Part shown: positions 28,902 to 38,808 of the stretch, one piece after another
Layout: each line of letters opens with the position of its first letter
Position numbering within the stretch: position 1 is the first letter of the stretch
The notes under the pieces: generated by a model
Database searches by the model: none
Seen by the model: only the letters and a program-made list of their open reading frames with translations
Told to the model about the DNA's origin: nothing
Program-made: the position numbers and the translations under genes
Assembly (NCBI GenBank): GCA_020881835.1
Contig: CP052876.1
Coordinates: 2,418,001-2,482,000, forward strand
Length of the DNA stretch: 64,000 nt
DNA from: Kineosporiaceae bacterium SCSIO 59966
GTDB lineage: Bacteria > Actinomycetota > Actinomycetes > Actinomycetales > SCSIO-59966
Direction: 5' to 3'

Positions 28902-29933
28902 ATGCCCGAGACCGTCGTCCCCGCCGAGCCGGCCGTCGACCCGCGGGTGCCGGACCGCAACCTCGGCCTGGAGCTCGTCCGGGTGACCGAGGCGGCCGCG
29001 ATGGCCGCCGGCCGCTGGGTCGGGCGGGGCGACAAGAACGGCGCGGACGGCGCGGCGGTCGAGGCGATGCGGGCCCTCATCGCCACCGTCGAGATGCGGG
29101 GCACGGTGGTCATCGGCGAGGGCGAGAAGGACGACGCCCCGATGCTGTTCAACGGTGAGCAGGTCGGCGACGGCACCGGGCCGGAGTGCGACGTCGCGGT
29201 CGACCCGATCGACGGGACCCGGCTCGCCGCGATGGGGATGAACAACGCGCTGTCGGTCCTGGCGGTCTCCGAACGCGGCTCGATGTTCGACCCGAGCGCG
29301 GTCTTCTACATGGAGAAGCTCGCCACCGGACCGGAGGGCGCCGAGGTCGTCGACATCCGCCTGCCGGTAGGGGAGAACATCCGCCGGCTCGCCAAGGCCA
29401 AGGGCGGCAGCGCGGACGACGTGACGGTCGTCATGCTCGACCGGCCCCGCCACGAGCAGCTCGCCCGCGAGGTCCGGGACGCCGGCGCCCGGATCGAGTT
29501 CATCACCGACGGGGACGTGGCGGGGGCGATCATGGCCGCCCGGGAGGGGACCGGCGTCGATCTCATGCTCGGGATCGGCGGCACCCCCGAGGGGATCATC
29601 GCCGCCTGCGCGCTCAAGTGCATGGGCGGGGTGATCCAGGGCCGGCTCTGGCCGCGGGACGACGCCGAGCGGCGCAAGGCCCTGGACGCCGGCCACGACC
29701 TCGACCGGGTCCTGCTCACCGACGACCTCGTCCGCGGCGACAACTGCTACTTCGTCGGCACCGGCATCACCGACGGCAACCTGCTCAAGGGCGTGCGCTA
29801 CCGGCGCGGCACGATCACCACCCAGTCGATCGTCATGCGCTCCAAGTCCGGGACGACCCGGCTCGTCGAGGCCGAGCACCAGGTGCGCAAGCTGGCGGCC
29901 TTCTCCTCGGTGGACTTCGGCGGGTGGCGCTGA
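28902..29933 (+). CDS. glpX: Fructose-1,6-bisphosphatase class II
   Basis: This gluconeogenic enzyme hydrolyses fructose 1,6-bisphosphate. At 343 residues it shows the GlpX signatures [29 protein letters not shown], the metal-binding [21 protein letters not shown] and [21 protein letters not shown]. The ATG at 28902 has GAGGAG about nine bases upstream. The sugar kinase gene starts two bases after its stop, so the two are likely coexpressed. Confidence 0.96.
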   Translation: MPETVVPAEPAVDPRVPDRNLGLELVRVTEAAAMAAGRWVGRGDKNGADGAAVEAMRALIATVEMRGTVVIGEGEKDDAPMLFNGEQVGDGTGPECDVAVDPIDGTRLAAMGMNNALSVLAVSERGSMFDPSAVFYMEKLATGPEGAEVVDIRLPVGENIRRLAKAKGGSADDVTVVMLDRPRHEQLAREVRDAGARIEFITDGDVAGAIMAAREGTGVDLMLGIGGTPEGIIAACALKCMGGVIQGRLWPRDDAERRKALDAGHDLDRVLLTDDLVRGDNCYFVGTGITDGNLLKGVRYRRGTITTQSIVMRSKSGTTRLVEAEHQVRKLAAFSSVDFGGWR

Positions 29934-29934
29934 G

Positions 29935-30843
29935 GTGGGCGACGCCCTCGTGGTCGGGGAGGCGCTCGTCGACGTCGTCACCCGGCCCGACGGGACGCTC
30001 ACCGAGCACCCCGGCGGCAGTCCCGCGAACGTCGCCCTCGGCCTGGCCCGGCTCGGCCGCCCCACGCACCTGCTGACCCGGCTCGGGGACGACGACCGGG
30101 GCCGGCTGGTCCGCGAGCACCTGACCCGCTCCGGGGTCCATGTGGTCGAGGGCTCCGTCACGGCCGCGCCGACGTCGGTCGCCCGGGCGGTCCTGGACGC
30201 CGACGGCGTGGCGACGTACACCTTCGACCTGCAGTGGTCGCTGCCGCGCGTCCCGCTGCCGCCGGACCCGCTCGTCGTGCACACCGGGTCGGTGGCCGCG
30301 GTGCTCCAGCCGGGTGCCGCCACCGTGGAGCGGATCGTGCTGGGAGCCCGGCACCACGCCACGGTCAGCTACGACCCGAACCTGCGCCCGGACCTCATGG
30401 GCGCGCCGGTCGCCGTCCGGCCCCAGGTCGAGGCCATGGTCGCCGCCTCGGACGTCGTCAAGCTCAGCGAGGAGGACGCCCTCTGGCTGGCGCCGGGGAC
30501 CCGACCGGAGCATCTCGTCGAGCAGTGGCTCGGCACGGGGCCGGCGCTCGTCGTGCTGACTCGCGGCGCCGCGGGCGCGATCGCGGTCTGCCGGGACGGC
30601 GTGGTGGACGTGCCGAGCCCGGCGGTCGACGTGGCGGACACCGTCGGCGCCGGGGACTCCTTCACCGCCGGGCTGCTCGACGCGCTGTGGACGGCGGGAC
30701 TGCTCGGCGGGGACCGGCGGGAGAACCTGACGGCGATCGGCTGCCAGCGGCTGCGCGAGGCCGTCGAGCACGCCGCGAGGGTGGCCGCCGTGACGGTGTC
30801 CCGTCCCGGCGCGGACCCGCCGCGCCGGGAAGAGGTCGCCTGA
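29935..30843 (+). CDS. PfkB-family carbohydrate kinase (fructokinase-like)
   Basis: This cytoplasmic sugar kinase has 302 residues. PfkB signature 1 is HPGGSPANVALGLARLGRP, and signature 2 with the catalytic base is DTVGAGDSFTAGLLDALW. A kinase-core HATVSYDPNLRPDLMG also fits fructokinases. GTG start two bases after the glpX stop. The next region carries a sugar ABC operon and an amylosucrase-like enzyme that would release fructose from sucrose, so fructose is a sensible but unproven substrate. Confidence 0.85.
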   Translation: MGDALVVGEALVDVVTRPDGTLTEHPGGSPANVALGLARLGRPTHLLTRLGDDDRGRLVREHLTRSGVHVVEGSVTAAPTSVARAVLDADGVATYTFDLQWSLPRVPLPPDPLVVHTGSVAAVLQPGAATVERIVLGARHHATVSYDPNLRPDLMGAPVAVRPQVEAMVAASDVVKLSEEDALWLAPGTRPEHLVEQWLGTGPALVVLTRGAAGAIAVCRDGVVDVPSPAVDVADTVGAGDSFTAGLLDALWTAGLLGGDRRENLTAIGCQRLREAVEHAARVAAVTVSRPGADPPRREEVA

Positions 30844-30872
30844 CGGGACCGGCCGGGCAACCGCACCCGCCC

Positions 30873-32162
30873 TCAGGCGCTCTGCCGCTCGCCGCCCCCG
30901 TTCTTCTCCTCGGCCCGCCGCTCGGCCTCCCGTGCCCGCTCCAGCGCCTCCGTGCGGGCCCGTTCGTTCTCCTCGTTGATCCGAGCCGCCTCCTGCTCGT
31001 CCCGGGTCAGGTTCTCGCCGGTCTCCGGGTCGAACAGGTGCATCCGGCGAGCGTCGAACCACAGGCGGGCGCGCTCGCCCTCGCGGACCCGGCTCATCCC
31101 GTCGAGGGAGACGACGAGCTGGGTGCGCATCCCCTCGCCGTCGAGCTCACGGTCGAGCTCCTCGAGCTTGTCCTGCACCTGCGGGTCCGGCTCGAACGGC
31201 AGGTAGGCGTACAGCGAGTCCCCGAGCCACTCGGTGACGTCGACGTCCGCCTCGAAGACGACACCCCGGCTCTGCTTGTCCTCGTCCAGGACGCTGGCGT
31301 CCTCGAAGTGCTCGGGACGGACCCCGACGATGACGAGGTCGCGTCCACCGACGCGCTCGGCGACGTCCGGCGCGAGCTCGACGTCGACGAACGGCAGGTG
31401 CAGGGTTCGCCCCTCCACCCGCCCGGGCATGAAGTTCATCGGCGGGGACCCGATGAACCCGGCGACGAAGAGGTTCACCGGCTGCTCGTACAGCTCCCGC
31501 GGACTGGCGACCTGCTGCAGGACCCCGGCTCGCAGCACGGCCACCCGGTCGCCGAGCGTCATCGCCTCGGTCTGGTCGTGGGTGACGTAGACGGTCGTGG
31601 TCCCCAGCCGGCGCTGCATCCGGGCGATCTCGGTGCGCATTTGCCCACGCAGCTTGGCGTCGAGGTTCGACAGCGGCTCGTCGAACAGGAACGCGTCGGC
31701 GTCCCGCACGATGGCCCGGCCCATCGCGACCCGCTGGCGCTGGCCGCCGGAGAGGTTGGCCGGCTTGCGGTCGAGGTGCTCGTTGAGCTCGAGCAGGTCG
31801 GCGGCGCGCTGCACCTTGGCCCGGATCTCCTCCTCGCTGTGCTTGCCCCTGGCCAGTCGGAGCGGGAAGGCGATGTTCTCGAAGACGGTCAGGTGCGGGT
31901 ACAGCGCGTAGTTCTGGAACACCATCGACAGGTTCCGCTCGCGCGGCGCCTTCTCGTTGACGCGCTTGCCGTCGATGAGCAGCTCGCCGTCGCTGATGTC
32001 CTCCAGGCCGACGATCATCCGCAGCAGGGTGGACTTCCCGCAGCCGGACGGGCCGACGAGGATCATGAACTCGCCGTCGGCGATGTCGAGGTTGACGTCC
32101 TTCACGGCCTTGAAGCCGTCGCCGTAGACCTTCTCGATGTGCTTGAGCTCGATCGCTGCCAT
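30873..32162 (-). CDS. Carbohydrate ABC transporter ATP-binding protein (UgpC/MsmK family)
   Basis: This is the ATPase for a CUT1-type sugar importer, 429 residues. It has Walker A VGPSGCGKST, Q-loop MVFQNYALYPHL, signature LSGGQRQRVAMGRAIVR, Walker B DAFLFDEPLSNLDAKLR and H-loop YVTHDQTEAMTLGDR. A C-terminal TOBE-type regulatory part is followed by a charged coiled-coil tail (INEENERARTEALERAREAE) longer than in UgpC or MsmK. It is the last gene of the operon at 35317-30873, though such ATPases often serve several transporters. Confidence 0.92.
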   Translation of the reverse strand: MAAIELKHIEKVYGDGFKAVKDVNLDIADGEFMILVGPSGCGKSTLLRMIVGLEDISDGELLIDGKRVNEKAPRERNLSMVFQNYALYPHLTVFENIAFPLRLARGKHSEEEIRAKVQRAADLLELNEHLDRKPANLSGGQRQRVAMGRAIVRDADAFLFDEPLSNLDAKLRGQMRTEIARMQRRLGTTTVYVTHDQTEAMTLGDRVAVLRAGVLQQVASPRELYEQPVNLFVAGFIGSPPMNFMPGRVEGRTLHLPFVDVELAPDVAERVGGRDLVIVGVRPEHFEDASVLDEDKQSRGVVFEADVDVTEWLGDSLYAYLPFEPDPQVQDKLEELDRELDGEGMRTQLVVSLDGMSRVREGERARLWFDARRMHLFDPETGENLTRDEQEAARINEENERARTEALERAREAERRAEEKNGGGERQSA

Positions 32163-32207
32163 GGTCCGCTTCTCCTTGTCCGAGGGTGTCGCCCGGGGCG
32201 TCGGGCG

Positions 32208-33056
32208 TCAGCCCTTGACCGCACCGTTGGTCAGGCCGGCGACGATGCGCCGCTGGAAGATGAGGACGAGCACGACCACGGGGATCGTGACGATCACCGC
32301 CGCGGCCGAGATCGCGCCGGTCGGTTCCTCGAACTGGGACGCCCCGGTGAACAGCGCCAGCGCGGCGGGCACCGGCCGGGATGCCTCGGTCGAGGTGAGC
32401 GAGATGCCGTAGACGAAGTCGTTCCAGGCGATGAAGAAGGCGATGATCGCGGTGGTGAACACGCCGGGCGCCGCGAGCGGGACGATGACCTTGCGGAAGG
32501 CCTGCCACGAGGTGGCGCCGTCCACCTGGGCCGCCTGCTCCATCTCCCAGGGGATCTCCCGGAAGAACGCCGACAGCGTCCAGATCGAGATCGGCAGGGT
32601 CAGCGACATGTACGGGATGATCAGACCCGGCCAGGTGTCGTAGAGCCCGATCGTCCGCCACACGTTGAACAGCGGGGTCACGATCGAGATCACCGGGAAG
32701 ATGGCGACCGCCAGGGCGGTGGTGAGGATCACCTTCTTGCCGGGGAAGTCGAGCCGCGCGATCGCGTACGCCGCGAACATCGCCAGGACCACCGCGATGA
32801 GCGTGGCGATGAGCGAGATCCCGATCGAGTTGCGCAGGGCCGGCAGGAAGAGGTCGGACGCCGACCCGCTGAGGATGAGCTCGTAGTTCTCCGTCGTCGG
32901 GTCGGGCGGCAGAAACGTCTGCGAGGACAGGTCCGCGCCGCGCTTGAGGCTCAGCGAGACGATCCAGGCGACGGGGACGAGCGCGTAGGCGACGATCAGC
33001 AGACCGACCACCCACCAGAGGACCTTCTCCCTCGTGGAGTAGTTCTGCGAGTCCAT
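32208..33056 (-). CDS. Carbohydrate ABC transporter permease (MalG type)
   Basis: This is one of two permeases of a CUT1 sugar importer, with 282 residues and six helices. The EAA loop reads [28 protein letters not shown]. The N-terminus ([20 protein letters not shown]) and the C-terminus [16 protein letters not shown] are typical of MalG. The gene abuts the MalF-type gene, with the stop at 33057 directly before the start at 33056, so translation is coupled. Confidence 0.93.
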   Translation of the reverse strand: MDSQNYSTREKVLWWVVGLLIVAYALVPVAWIVSLSLKRGADLSSQTFLPPDPTTENYELILSGSASDLFLPALRNSIGISLIATLIAVVLAMFAAYAIARLDFPGKKVILTTALAVAIFPVISIVTPLFNVWRTIGLYDTWPGLIIPYMSLTLPISIWTLSAFFREIPWEMEQAAQVDGATSWQAFRKVIVPLAAPGVFTTAIIAFFIAWNDFVYGISLTSTEASRPVPAALALFTGASQFEEPTGAISAAAVIVTIPVVVLVLIFQRRIVAGLTNGAVKG

Positions 33057-34016
33057 CTACTTCTCCCCCCTCGCCTGGGACAGGTCCACTTTGAAGATCT
33101 TGATGAAGCCCAGCGCGATGGCCACCACCGAGAGGAACAGCAGCACCGAGTAGGCCGAGCCCAGCCCGATCTCCAGCCGGGAGATGGTCTGCCGGTACGC
33201 GCCGAACGAGAGCGTCTCGGTGCCAGCCGCACCGCCGGTCATGATGAAGACGTTGTCGAAGATGCGGAACGCGTCCAGGGTGCGGAACAGCAGGGCGACC
33301 ATGATGGCTGCCTTCATGTTCGGGATGGTCACCTTCCACATCCGCTGCCACCACGTCGCGCCGTCGACCTTGGCCGCCTCCTGCAGGTCCTCCGGGACCT
33401 GGGCCAGGCCGGAGAGGATGAGCAGGGAGATGAACGGCGTGGTCTTCCAGATCTCCGACATCATGATCACCGAGACCGCGGTGGGGAAGCTGGCGAACCA
33501 GTCGGTGCCCTCCAGGCCGAAGGTCGGGTTGACGAAGCCGCTGGTGATGTCGAACGCGAAGAACCACGCGAACGCGGAGACCACGGTGATGATCGCGTAC
33601 GGGATGAGGATGGCGGTGCGCAGCACCGGCCGGATCGTGCGCAGCGCCTTCATCATGACCAGCGCGAGCGCGAAACCGAGAACCAGCTCGACGAGCACGG
33701 TCACCACCGTGATGAGCACGGTCACCCCGAACGCGTTCCACCACACCGGGTCGGTGAGGATGACCGCGTAGTTGTTGAGGCCGACGAACCGCCGGGACTC
33801 CGGGTCGGTGAGCCGGTAGGCGAACAGCGAGTCGTACGTCGCCTGCAGGATCGGGTAGGCGGTGACGGCGAGCATGACGACGAACGCCGGGCCGGCGAGC
33901 ATCCAGCCCAGCCGGCGCTCGCCGCGAGCACGGTCGGAGCGCAGCCTGCGCACCGTCCGGTCGGCCTGCTCGCTCTCGGCCTCGCCGTGCGGCGGCTGCT
34001 TGGCCAGTGTGCTCAC
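33057..34016 (-). CDS. Carbohydrate ABC transporter permease (MalF type)
   Basis: This partner permease of 319 residues has six main helices after a charged N-terminal region of about 35 residues. The EAA motif is LQEAAKVDGATWWQRMWKVTIPNMKAAI. The start is GTG at 34016, whose GTGA overlaps the TGA of the binding-protein gene. A longer open frame upstream lies inside that gene and is not real. Family assignment is firm. The sugar is unknown. Confidence 0.93.
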   Translation of the reverse strand: MSTLAKQPPHGEAESEQADRTVRRLRSDRARGERRLGWMLAGPAFVVMLAVTAYPILQATYDSLFAYRLTDPESRRFVGLNNYAVILTDPVWWNAFGVTVLITVVTVLVELVLGFALALVMMKALRTIRPVLRTAILIPYAIITVVSAFAWFFAFDITSGFVNPTFGLEGTDWFASFPTAVSVIMMSEIWKTTPFISLLILSGLAQVPEDLQEAAKVDGATWWQRMWKVTIPNMKAAIMVALLFRTLDAFRIFDNVFIMTGGAAGTETLSFGAYRQTISRLEIGLGSAYSVLLFLSVVAIALGFIKIFKVDLSQARGEK

Positions 34017-35317
34017 AGCAGCGCCTCCCCTCTCAGGACGTCGGTGATGAGCTCCTCGGAGCGCTCCGGGGTGGTCTGCGGGTCCACCGACGACGGCGGC
34101 TGCCACGTGCGCTGGATCCCGACGGAGATCTCGTTGTAGTACGGCGTCTGCGGCCGCGGGGCGGCGTTCTCCAGCGACTCGCGGATGGTCTCGGCCATCG
34201 GGTACTGCTCGACGACCTCCGGGTCGTCGTAGACGGAGGCCTTGGCGGGCGGGTTGCCGTCGGACAGGAAGTACTGCTTCTGGTGCTCCGCCTGGACGAT
34301 GCAGCGACCCGCCTCGAACGCCAGGTCGACGTTCTCGCTCAGCGCGCTCACCCCGATGTTGATGCCGCCGTAGGGGGGACGCGACTCCTCCCCCTCCACC
34401 GCGCGCGGGTACAGGGCCCAGCCGTAGTCCTCGAACTCGGAGCGCTCCAGGTTGCCGGCCTCCACGTACCCGGCCGCCCGCTGGTAGACGAACGGCCAGT
34501 TGACCATGAACCCGGCGTCCTCGCTCTCGAACATCGAGGCGTTGATGTCCTCGTTCGCGGTGGCGAGCTGCGGGCCGCCGACACCGGAGTCGGCGATGTC
34601 CTCGATGATCTCGGCGGCTCGGCGTCCGGCCTCCGAGGCGATCCCGAGCTCGTACTCGGTGGCCTCGGCCTCGGGGTTCTCCAGGATCTGCCCGCCGGCT
34701 GACTCGATGAGGGCGTTGACCCACACCGTCATCGACTCCGCCCGGGTGCCCTGGACGGCGACCGTCGTCCCGGTCTGCTCCGCGGCGTCCACGACCTGCT
34801 CCCAGGTGACCGGCTGCTCCATGTCCAGCCCGGCCTCCTCGGCGACCGACTGGCGGTACCACAGCAGCTGCGTGTTCGCCCAGAACGGCAGGGTGACGAG
34901 CTCGTCCTTCCAGGTGGCGCCCGCCAGGGCGCCCTCGACGACGTCCTCGGTCACCTCGTCGGCGACGTCCGGGGGGACGTCGGCGAGGTAGCCGGCGGCG
35001 GCGAACTCCGGGATGAACGGCGGGTCCAGGCTCATCAGGTCGACGGAGGTGTCGTTGCCGGCCAGGCGCCGGACGAGCTGCTCGCGCTGACCGGGGGCGT
35101 CCCGCGGCAGCCGCTGCAGCTCGATCTGGTACGCCCCGCCGGACTCCTCGGTGCACTGCTCGGCGATCCGCTCCTGCCCGCCGGCGTCCGGGTTGACGTA
35201 CCAGGTGAGCGTCGGGGGACCGCCCGCCTCACCACCGCACGCCGTGAGGGTGAGCAGGGCACCGACGGCGACCGCGGCCGCCCCCGCCCCGCTGCGTCCC
35301 GAAGGTCGTCGTGCCAC
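34013..35317 (-). CDS. Extracellular sugar-binding lipoprotein (family 1)
   Basis: This is the receptor of the sugar importer, 434 residues. A GTG at 35317 with GAGGAGG just upstream begins a twin-arginine-like but lipoprotein-type signal (VARRPSGRSGAGAAAVAVGALLTLTAC), with lipobox LTAC. The mature part shows PTLTWYVNPDAGGQ, DLMSLDPPFIPEFAAAGYLADV and TLPFWANTQLLWYR, as in trehalose/maltose-type family 1 binding proteins. It is the first gene of the four-gene operon and is divergent from the amylosucrase-like gene, with only 110 bp between the two starts. Confidence 0.92.
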   Translation of the reverse strand: MARRPSGRSGAGAAAVAVGALLTLTACGGEAGGPPTLTWYVNPDAGGQERIAEQCTEESGGAYQIELQRLPRDAPGQREQLVRRLAGNDTSVDLMSLDPPFIPEFAAAGYLADVPPDVADEVTEDVVEGALAGATWKDELVTLPFWANTQLLWYRQSVAEEAGLDMEQPVTWEQVVDAAEQTGTTVAVQGTRAESMTVWVNALIESAGGQILENPEAEATEYELGIASEAGRRAAEIIEDIADSGVGGPQLATANEDINASMFESEDAGFMVNWPFVYQRAAGYVEAGNLERSEFEDYGWALYPRAVEGEESRPPYGGINIGVSALSENVDLAFEAGRCIVQAEHQKQYFLSDGNPPAKASVYDDPEVVEQYPMAETIRESLENAAPRPQTPYYNEISVGIQRTWQPPSSVDPQTTPERSEELITDVLRGEALL

Positions 35318-35427
35318 GAGTCCCCTCCTCGCCAGCCGTCGGCCACCCGGCGTCGTCGCCGGCGTGTGTCCCGGTCCTACCGCCCTCGGCGTCCGTGCGC
35401 CACCCGGACGCCGGTAGCGTCCCACCG

Positions 35428-37485
35428 GTGAACGACCCGAGCCCCCCGCTGGAGCGGGCGCTGGTGGCGCTTCGCGACAGCGCCTCGGACCTGCCGGAGC
35501 ACGTGGTCGAGCAGCTCGTCGACCGCTGGCACCGGTGGGGTTCGGACGTCCTCGACGGCCTCGCCGACGTCTACCCGGACGCCGAGGACCTCACCGTGCG
35601 GGTAGCCGCCCGGGTCGGGGCCGCCGCGGCCGCCCGACGGCCGGCGCTGCGTCACCGGGACGCCGAGCGGCTGCTGCGCCCTGACTGGTTCCAGCAGCCG
35701 GACGTCGTCGGCTACGTCGCCTACGCCGACCGGTTCGCCGGCACCCTGCGCGGGGTCGCCGACCGGATCGGCTACCTGCGCGAGCTCGGGGTCGGCTACC
35801 TGCACCTCATGCCGCTGCTGGCGACGCGCACGGACGTCGACCCGTCCGCCGAGGGCGGTGACGACGGCGGCTACGCGGTCGCCGACTACCGGCGGGTGCG
35901 CCCGCACCTGGGGACGGTGCAGGACCTGGCCGACCTCGCGGACCGGCTCCACGAGGCCGGCGTCTCGCTGACGGTCGACCTCGTCCTCAACCACGTCGCT
36001 CGCGAGCACGAGTGGGCGGTCGGCGCCCGCGCAGGCGACGAACGGCTGAGCCGGTTCTTCCACGTGTTCGCCGACCGGACGATGCCGGCCGCCTATGAGC
36101 GGACCCTGCCGGAGGTGTTCCCCGACTTCGCCCCCGGCTCCTTCACCCACGACCCTGATCTCCTCGGCGGCCGCGGCGGCTGGGTGTGGACGACGTTCAA
36201 CTCCTTCCAGTGGGACCTCAACTGGGCCAACCCCGAGGTGCTGCTGGAGATGCTGGGAGTCGTGCTGGACCTGGCGAACCTTGGCGTCGACGTCCTGCGC
36301 CTGGACGCGGTCGCCTTCATCTGGAAGCGGATGGGCACCGACTGCCAGGGGCAGCCGGAGGTCCACGCGATCGTCCAGGCGCTACGGGCGGCGACCCGGG
36401 TGGCGGCCCCGAGCGTCGTGTTCAAGGCCGAGGCGATCGTGGCTCCGGACCGGCTCACCGCCTACCTGGGCACCGGTCGGCGCGCCGGCCGGGTGAGCGA
36501 CCTCGCCTACCACAACTCGTTCATGGTCCAGCTGTGGTCGGCCCTCGCCACGGGACGGGCCGACCTGGCCCGGCAGTCGTTGACGGGACGGCCGCCCAAG
36601 CCGGTCGGGACCGCGTGGGCCACCTACGTCCGGTGCCACGACGACATCGGCTGGGCGGTGGACGACGCGGACGCCGCCGCGGTGGGACTGTCCGGCTGGG
36701 CGCACCGGTCGTTCCTGTCCGCGTTCTACTCCGGCCGGTACCCCGGCTCCTTCGCCCGCGGGCTGGTCTTCCAGCACAACCCGGCCACCGGCGACGCGCG
36801 GATCAGCGGGTCCGCGGCCGCCCTCGCCGGGCTGGCGGCGGCGCTCGAGCACGACAGCGCCGAGGAGGTCGACCTGGCCCTCGGCCGGCTGTTCCTGCTG
36901 CACGCCGCGGTCTACGGCTTCGGCGGCGTCCCGCTGCTCTACAGCGGTGACGAGCTCGCGCACCTCGGCGACCCGCACTGGGCGGCCGAGCCCGGCCACG
37001 CGGCGGACAACCGGTGGGTGCACCGGCCGCAGATGGACTGGGCGCTCGCCGAGCAGCGGCACGACCCCGCCACGGTCCCGGGCCGGGTGTTCGCCGGGCT
37101 GCGGCACCTCGCCGCGGTCCGCGCCGGTCTGCCGTCGCTGCACGCGGCCGTCGAGTCGGTACCGCTGGACGTCGGCAACGACGCCGTGCTGGCCCTGCTG
37201 CGACGGCACGCTGCCGGGACCCTCGTCCAGCTCTACAACGTCAGCTCCGCCTGGCAGCGGGTGCCTGCCGGACGGGTCCGCGCCGCCGGGCTCCAGCGGC
37301 TGTGGGAGCACGTCTCGGGGTTCGCCCCGCACACCGAGCCGGGCGCCTCCGGCGACGAACTGGCGCTGCCGCCGTACGCGGCGTGGTGGCTCGGTGAGCG
37401 TGACGAGGAACGCCCCCCGGGCGGCCGCGCCGCGGGCCGCCGAGGGGTGGCCGGCGCTCGAGTACGGCAGGATGCGGTGCCGTGA
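35428..37485 (+). CDS. Amylosucrase-like alpha-glucan enzyme (GH13)
   Basis: This is a GH13 family enzyme of 685 residues resembling amylosucrase, which makes alpha-1,4-glucan from sucrose or hydrolyses it. The N-terminal helical part is followed by YVAYADRFAGTLRGVADRIGYLRELGVGYLHLMPLL. The catalytic triad is visible: nucleophile Asp293 in VLRLDAVAF, acid/base Glu335 in FKAEAIV, and Asp405 or 406 in RCHDDIGW. Further markers are VDLVLNHVAREHEW and LLYSGDELAHLGD. GTG at 35428 is preferred because an in-frame extension to 35311 lacks family similarity and overlaps the divergent gene. The location opposite a sugar importer suggests a joint role in disaccharide use. Confidence 0.85.
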   Translation: MNDPSPPLERALVALRDSASDLPEHVVEQLVDRWHRWGSDVLDGLADVYPDAEDLTVRVAARVGAAAAARRPALRHRDAERLLRPDWFQQPDVVGYVAYADRFAGTLRGVADRIGYLRELGVGYLHLMPLLATRTDVDPSAEGGDDGGYAVADYRRVRPHLGTVQDLADLADRLHEAGVSLTVDLVLNHVAREHEWAVGARAGDERLSRFFHVFADRTMPAAYERTLPEVFPDFAPGSFTHDPDLLGGRGGWVWTTFNSFQWDLNWANPEVLLEMLGVVLDLANLGVDVLRLDAVAFIWKRMGTDCQGQPEVHAIVQALRAATRVAAPSVVFKAEAIVAPDRLTAYLGTGRRAGRVSDLAYHNSFMVQLWSALATGRADLARQSLTGRPPKPVGTAWATYVRCHDDIGWAVDDADAAAVGLSGWAHRSFLSAFYSGRYPGSFARGLVFQHNPATGDARISGSAAALAGLAAALEHDSAEEVDLALGRLFLLHAAVYGFGGVPLLYSGDELAHLGDPHWAAEPGHAADNRWVHRPQMDWALAEQRHDPATVPGRVFAGLRHLAAVRAGLPSLHAAVESVPLDVGNDAVLALLRRHAAGTLVQLYNVSSAWQRVPAGRVRAAGLQRLWEHVSGFAPHTEPGASGDELALPPYAAWWLGERDEERPPGGRAAGRRGVAGARVRQDAVP

Positions 37486-38102
37486 TCGCGCCCCGGACAC
37501 CCACCGAGGCCTGGCGGGCCCTCGAGGAGGGCAACGCCAGGTTCGTCCACGGCGAACCGGCCCACCCCCGGCAGGACGCGTCGCGACGGGCCGAGCTCGT
37601 CGACGGCCAGCGGCCCTGGGCGCTCGTGCTGGGCTGCTCGGACTCCCGCGTTGCCGCCGAGACCGTCTTCGACCAGGGCCTGGGTGACCTGTTCGTCGTC
37701 CGCACGGCCGGGCACGTGCTCGACAGCGGCGTCCTGGGGTCCGTCGAGTTCGGCGTCGACGTGCTCGGCATCCCGCTCGTCGTCGTCCTCGGCCACGACG
37801 GCTGCGGGGCGGTGGCGGCGACCGTCGAGGCGGTCGAGTCCGGTGTCCTGCCCGGCGGCTACGTCCGGGACGTCGTCGAACGCGTGCTGCCGTCGGTGCT
37901 GACCGGCCGGCGCGGCGGCGCCACCGACCTGCACGGCCTGGTCGCCGAGCACGTCCGGCACACCGCCCGGCTCCTCGCGGAGCGGTCCGTGGTGCTCTCC
38001 GACGCCCTGGAGGCGAGGCGCTGCGCGGTCATCGGCCTCACCTACGCCCTGGCCGACGGACGGACCCGGCTCGTCGACGGCGTCGGTGACCTCACCGACT
38101 GA
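37482..38102 (+). CDS. Beta-class carbonic anhydrase
   Basis: This 206-residue zinc enzyme interconverts CO2 and bicarbonate. The zinc ligands and catalytic dyad appear as VLGCSDSRVAAE (Cys, Asp, Arg) and VVLGHDGCGAV (His, Cys). The preceding EALEEGNARFVHG-like WRALEEGNARFVHGEP and FVVRTAGHVLDSGVLGSVEFG match the family. GTG at 37482 overlaps the end of the GH13 gene by four bases, and the next gene overlaps its 3' end by 17 bases, so these three genes form one compact unit. Confidence 0.93.
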   Translation: MIAPRTPTEAWRALEEGNARFVHGEPAHPRQDASRRAELVDGQRPWALVLGCSDSRVAAETVFDQGLGDLFVVRTAGHVLDSGVLGSVEFGVDVLGIPLVVVLGHDGCGAVAATVEAVESGVLPGGYVRDVVERVLPSVLTGRRGGATDLHGLVAEHVRHTARLLAERSVVLSDALEARRCAVIGLTYALADGRTRLVDGVGDLTD

Positions 38103-38808
38103 CCAGCCGGCCGCGCCGGTGGAGCTGGCCCGCGCCGACGGCGTCCTCGGCGAGCTCGTCCTGCGCCGTCGCCGGATCGACGGGCGGGCCGCCGTCGAGC
38201 TGGTGAGCAACGGCGTCCTGCTGATGGACTCCGCCGACACCTCCACCGAGCGGCGCCTCGCGGCCGAGGTGCTCGCCCGGGTCGACGCGCCGGCCCCGCA
38301 CCTGCTCGTCGGTGGGCTAGGGCTGGGGTACACCGTCGCCGCCGCCCTCGCCGATCCCCGACCGGTGCGGGTCACCGTCGTGGAGGTCGAGCCGGACGTC
38401 GTGCGCTGGGTGGGCGCCGGACTCGTCCCCGACCACCCGGACCTGCTCGCCCACCCGCGTGTCGACGTCCTCGTCGGTGACGTCGCCGACGTCCTCGGCC
38501 AGGTGCCCCCCGGGTCCCTGGACGCCGTCCTGCTGGACGTCGACAACGGCCCGCACTTCCTCGTGCACCCGGGCAACGCGCGGGTCTACGGCAGCGGGGT
38601 GCTCGAGGTGGCCCGGGCGGCGCTGCGCCCGGGCGGGCTGCTCGCCGTGTGGTCGGGCCACGAGGCACCCGACCTGGCCGACCGGCTGGTGCGCGTCTGC
38701 GGGCGCTGCGACGTCGAACGGCTCACGGTGCGACGGTCCGGGCGCGACCTGGAGTACCTGCTCTACCTCGGCGGGACGCCGAGAAGCCGCGGCACGCGGC
38801 GCCGGTAG
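38086..38808 (+). CDS. Spermidine synthase-like methyltransferase-fold protein
   Basis: This 240-residue protein has a Rossmann core: HLLVGGLGLGYTVAAAL (glycine motif), VTVVEVEPDVVRW (acidic end of strand two) and SLDAVLLDVDNGPHFLVHPGN. This is the arrangement of the actinobacterial spermidine-synthase-like family often encoded near carbonic anhydrase genes. Residues for polyamine binding cannot be confirmed, so aminopropyl transfer is not asserted. ATG at 38086 overlaps the carbonic anhydrase gene. Confidence 0.78.
   Translation: MTSPTDQPAAPVELARADGVLGELVLRRRRIDGRAAVELVSNGVLLMDSADTSTERRLAAEVLARVDAPAPHLLVGGLGLGYTVAAALADPRPVRVTVVEVEPDVVRWVGAGLVPDHPDLLAHPRVDVLVGDVADVLGQVPPGSLDAVLLDVDNGPHFLVHPGNARVYGSGVLEVARAALRPGGLLAVWSGHEAPDLADRLVRVCGRCDVERLTVRRSGRDLEYLLYLGGTPRSRGTRRR

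Noticed and set aside
30234-34139. A 1301-codon open frame on the plus strand
   Set aside because: It lies antisense to the sugar ABC operon genes, whose conserved motifs are on the other strand. Long stop-free antisense frames are common in DNA this GC-rich.
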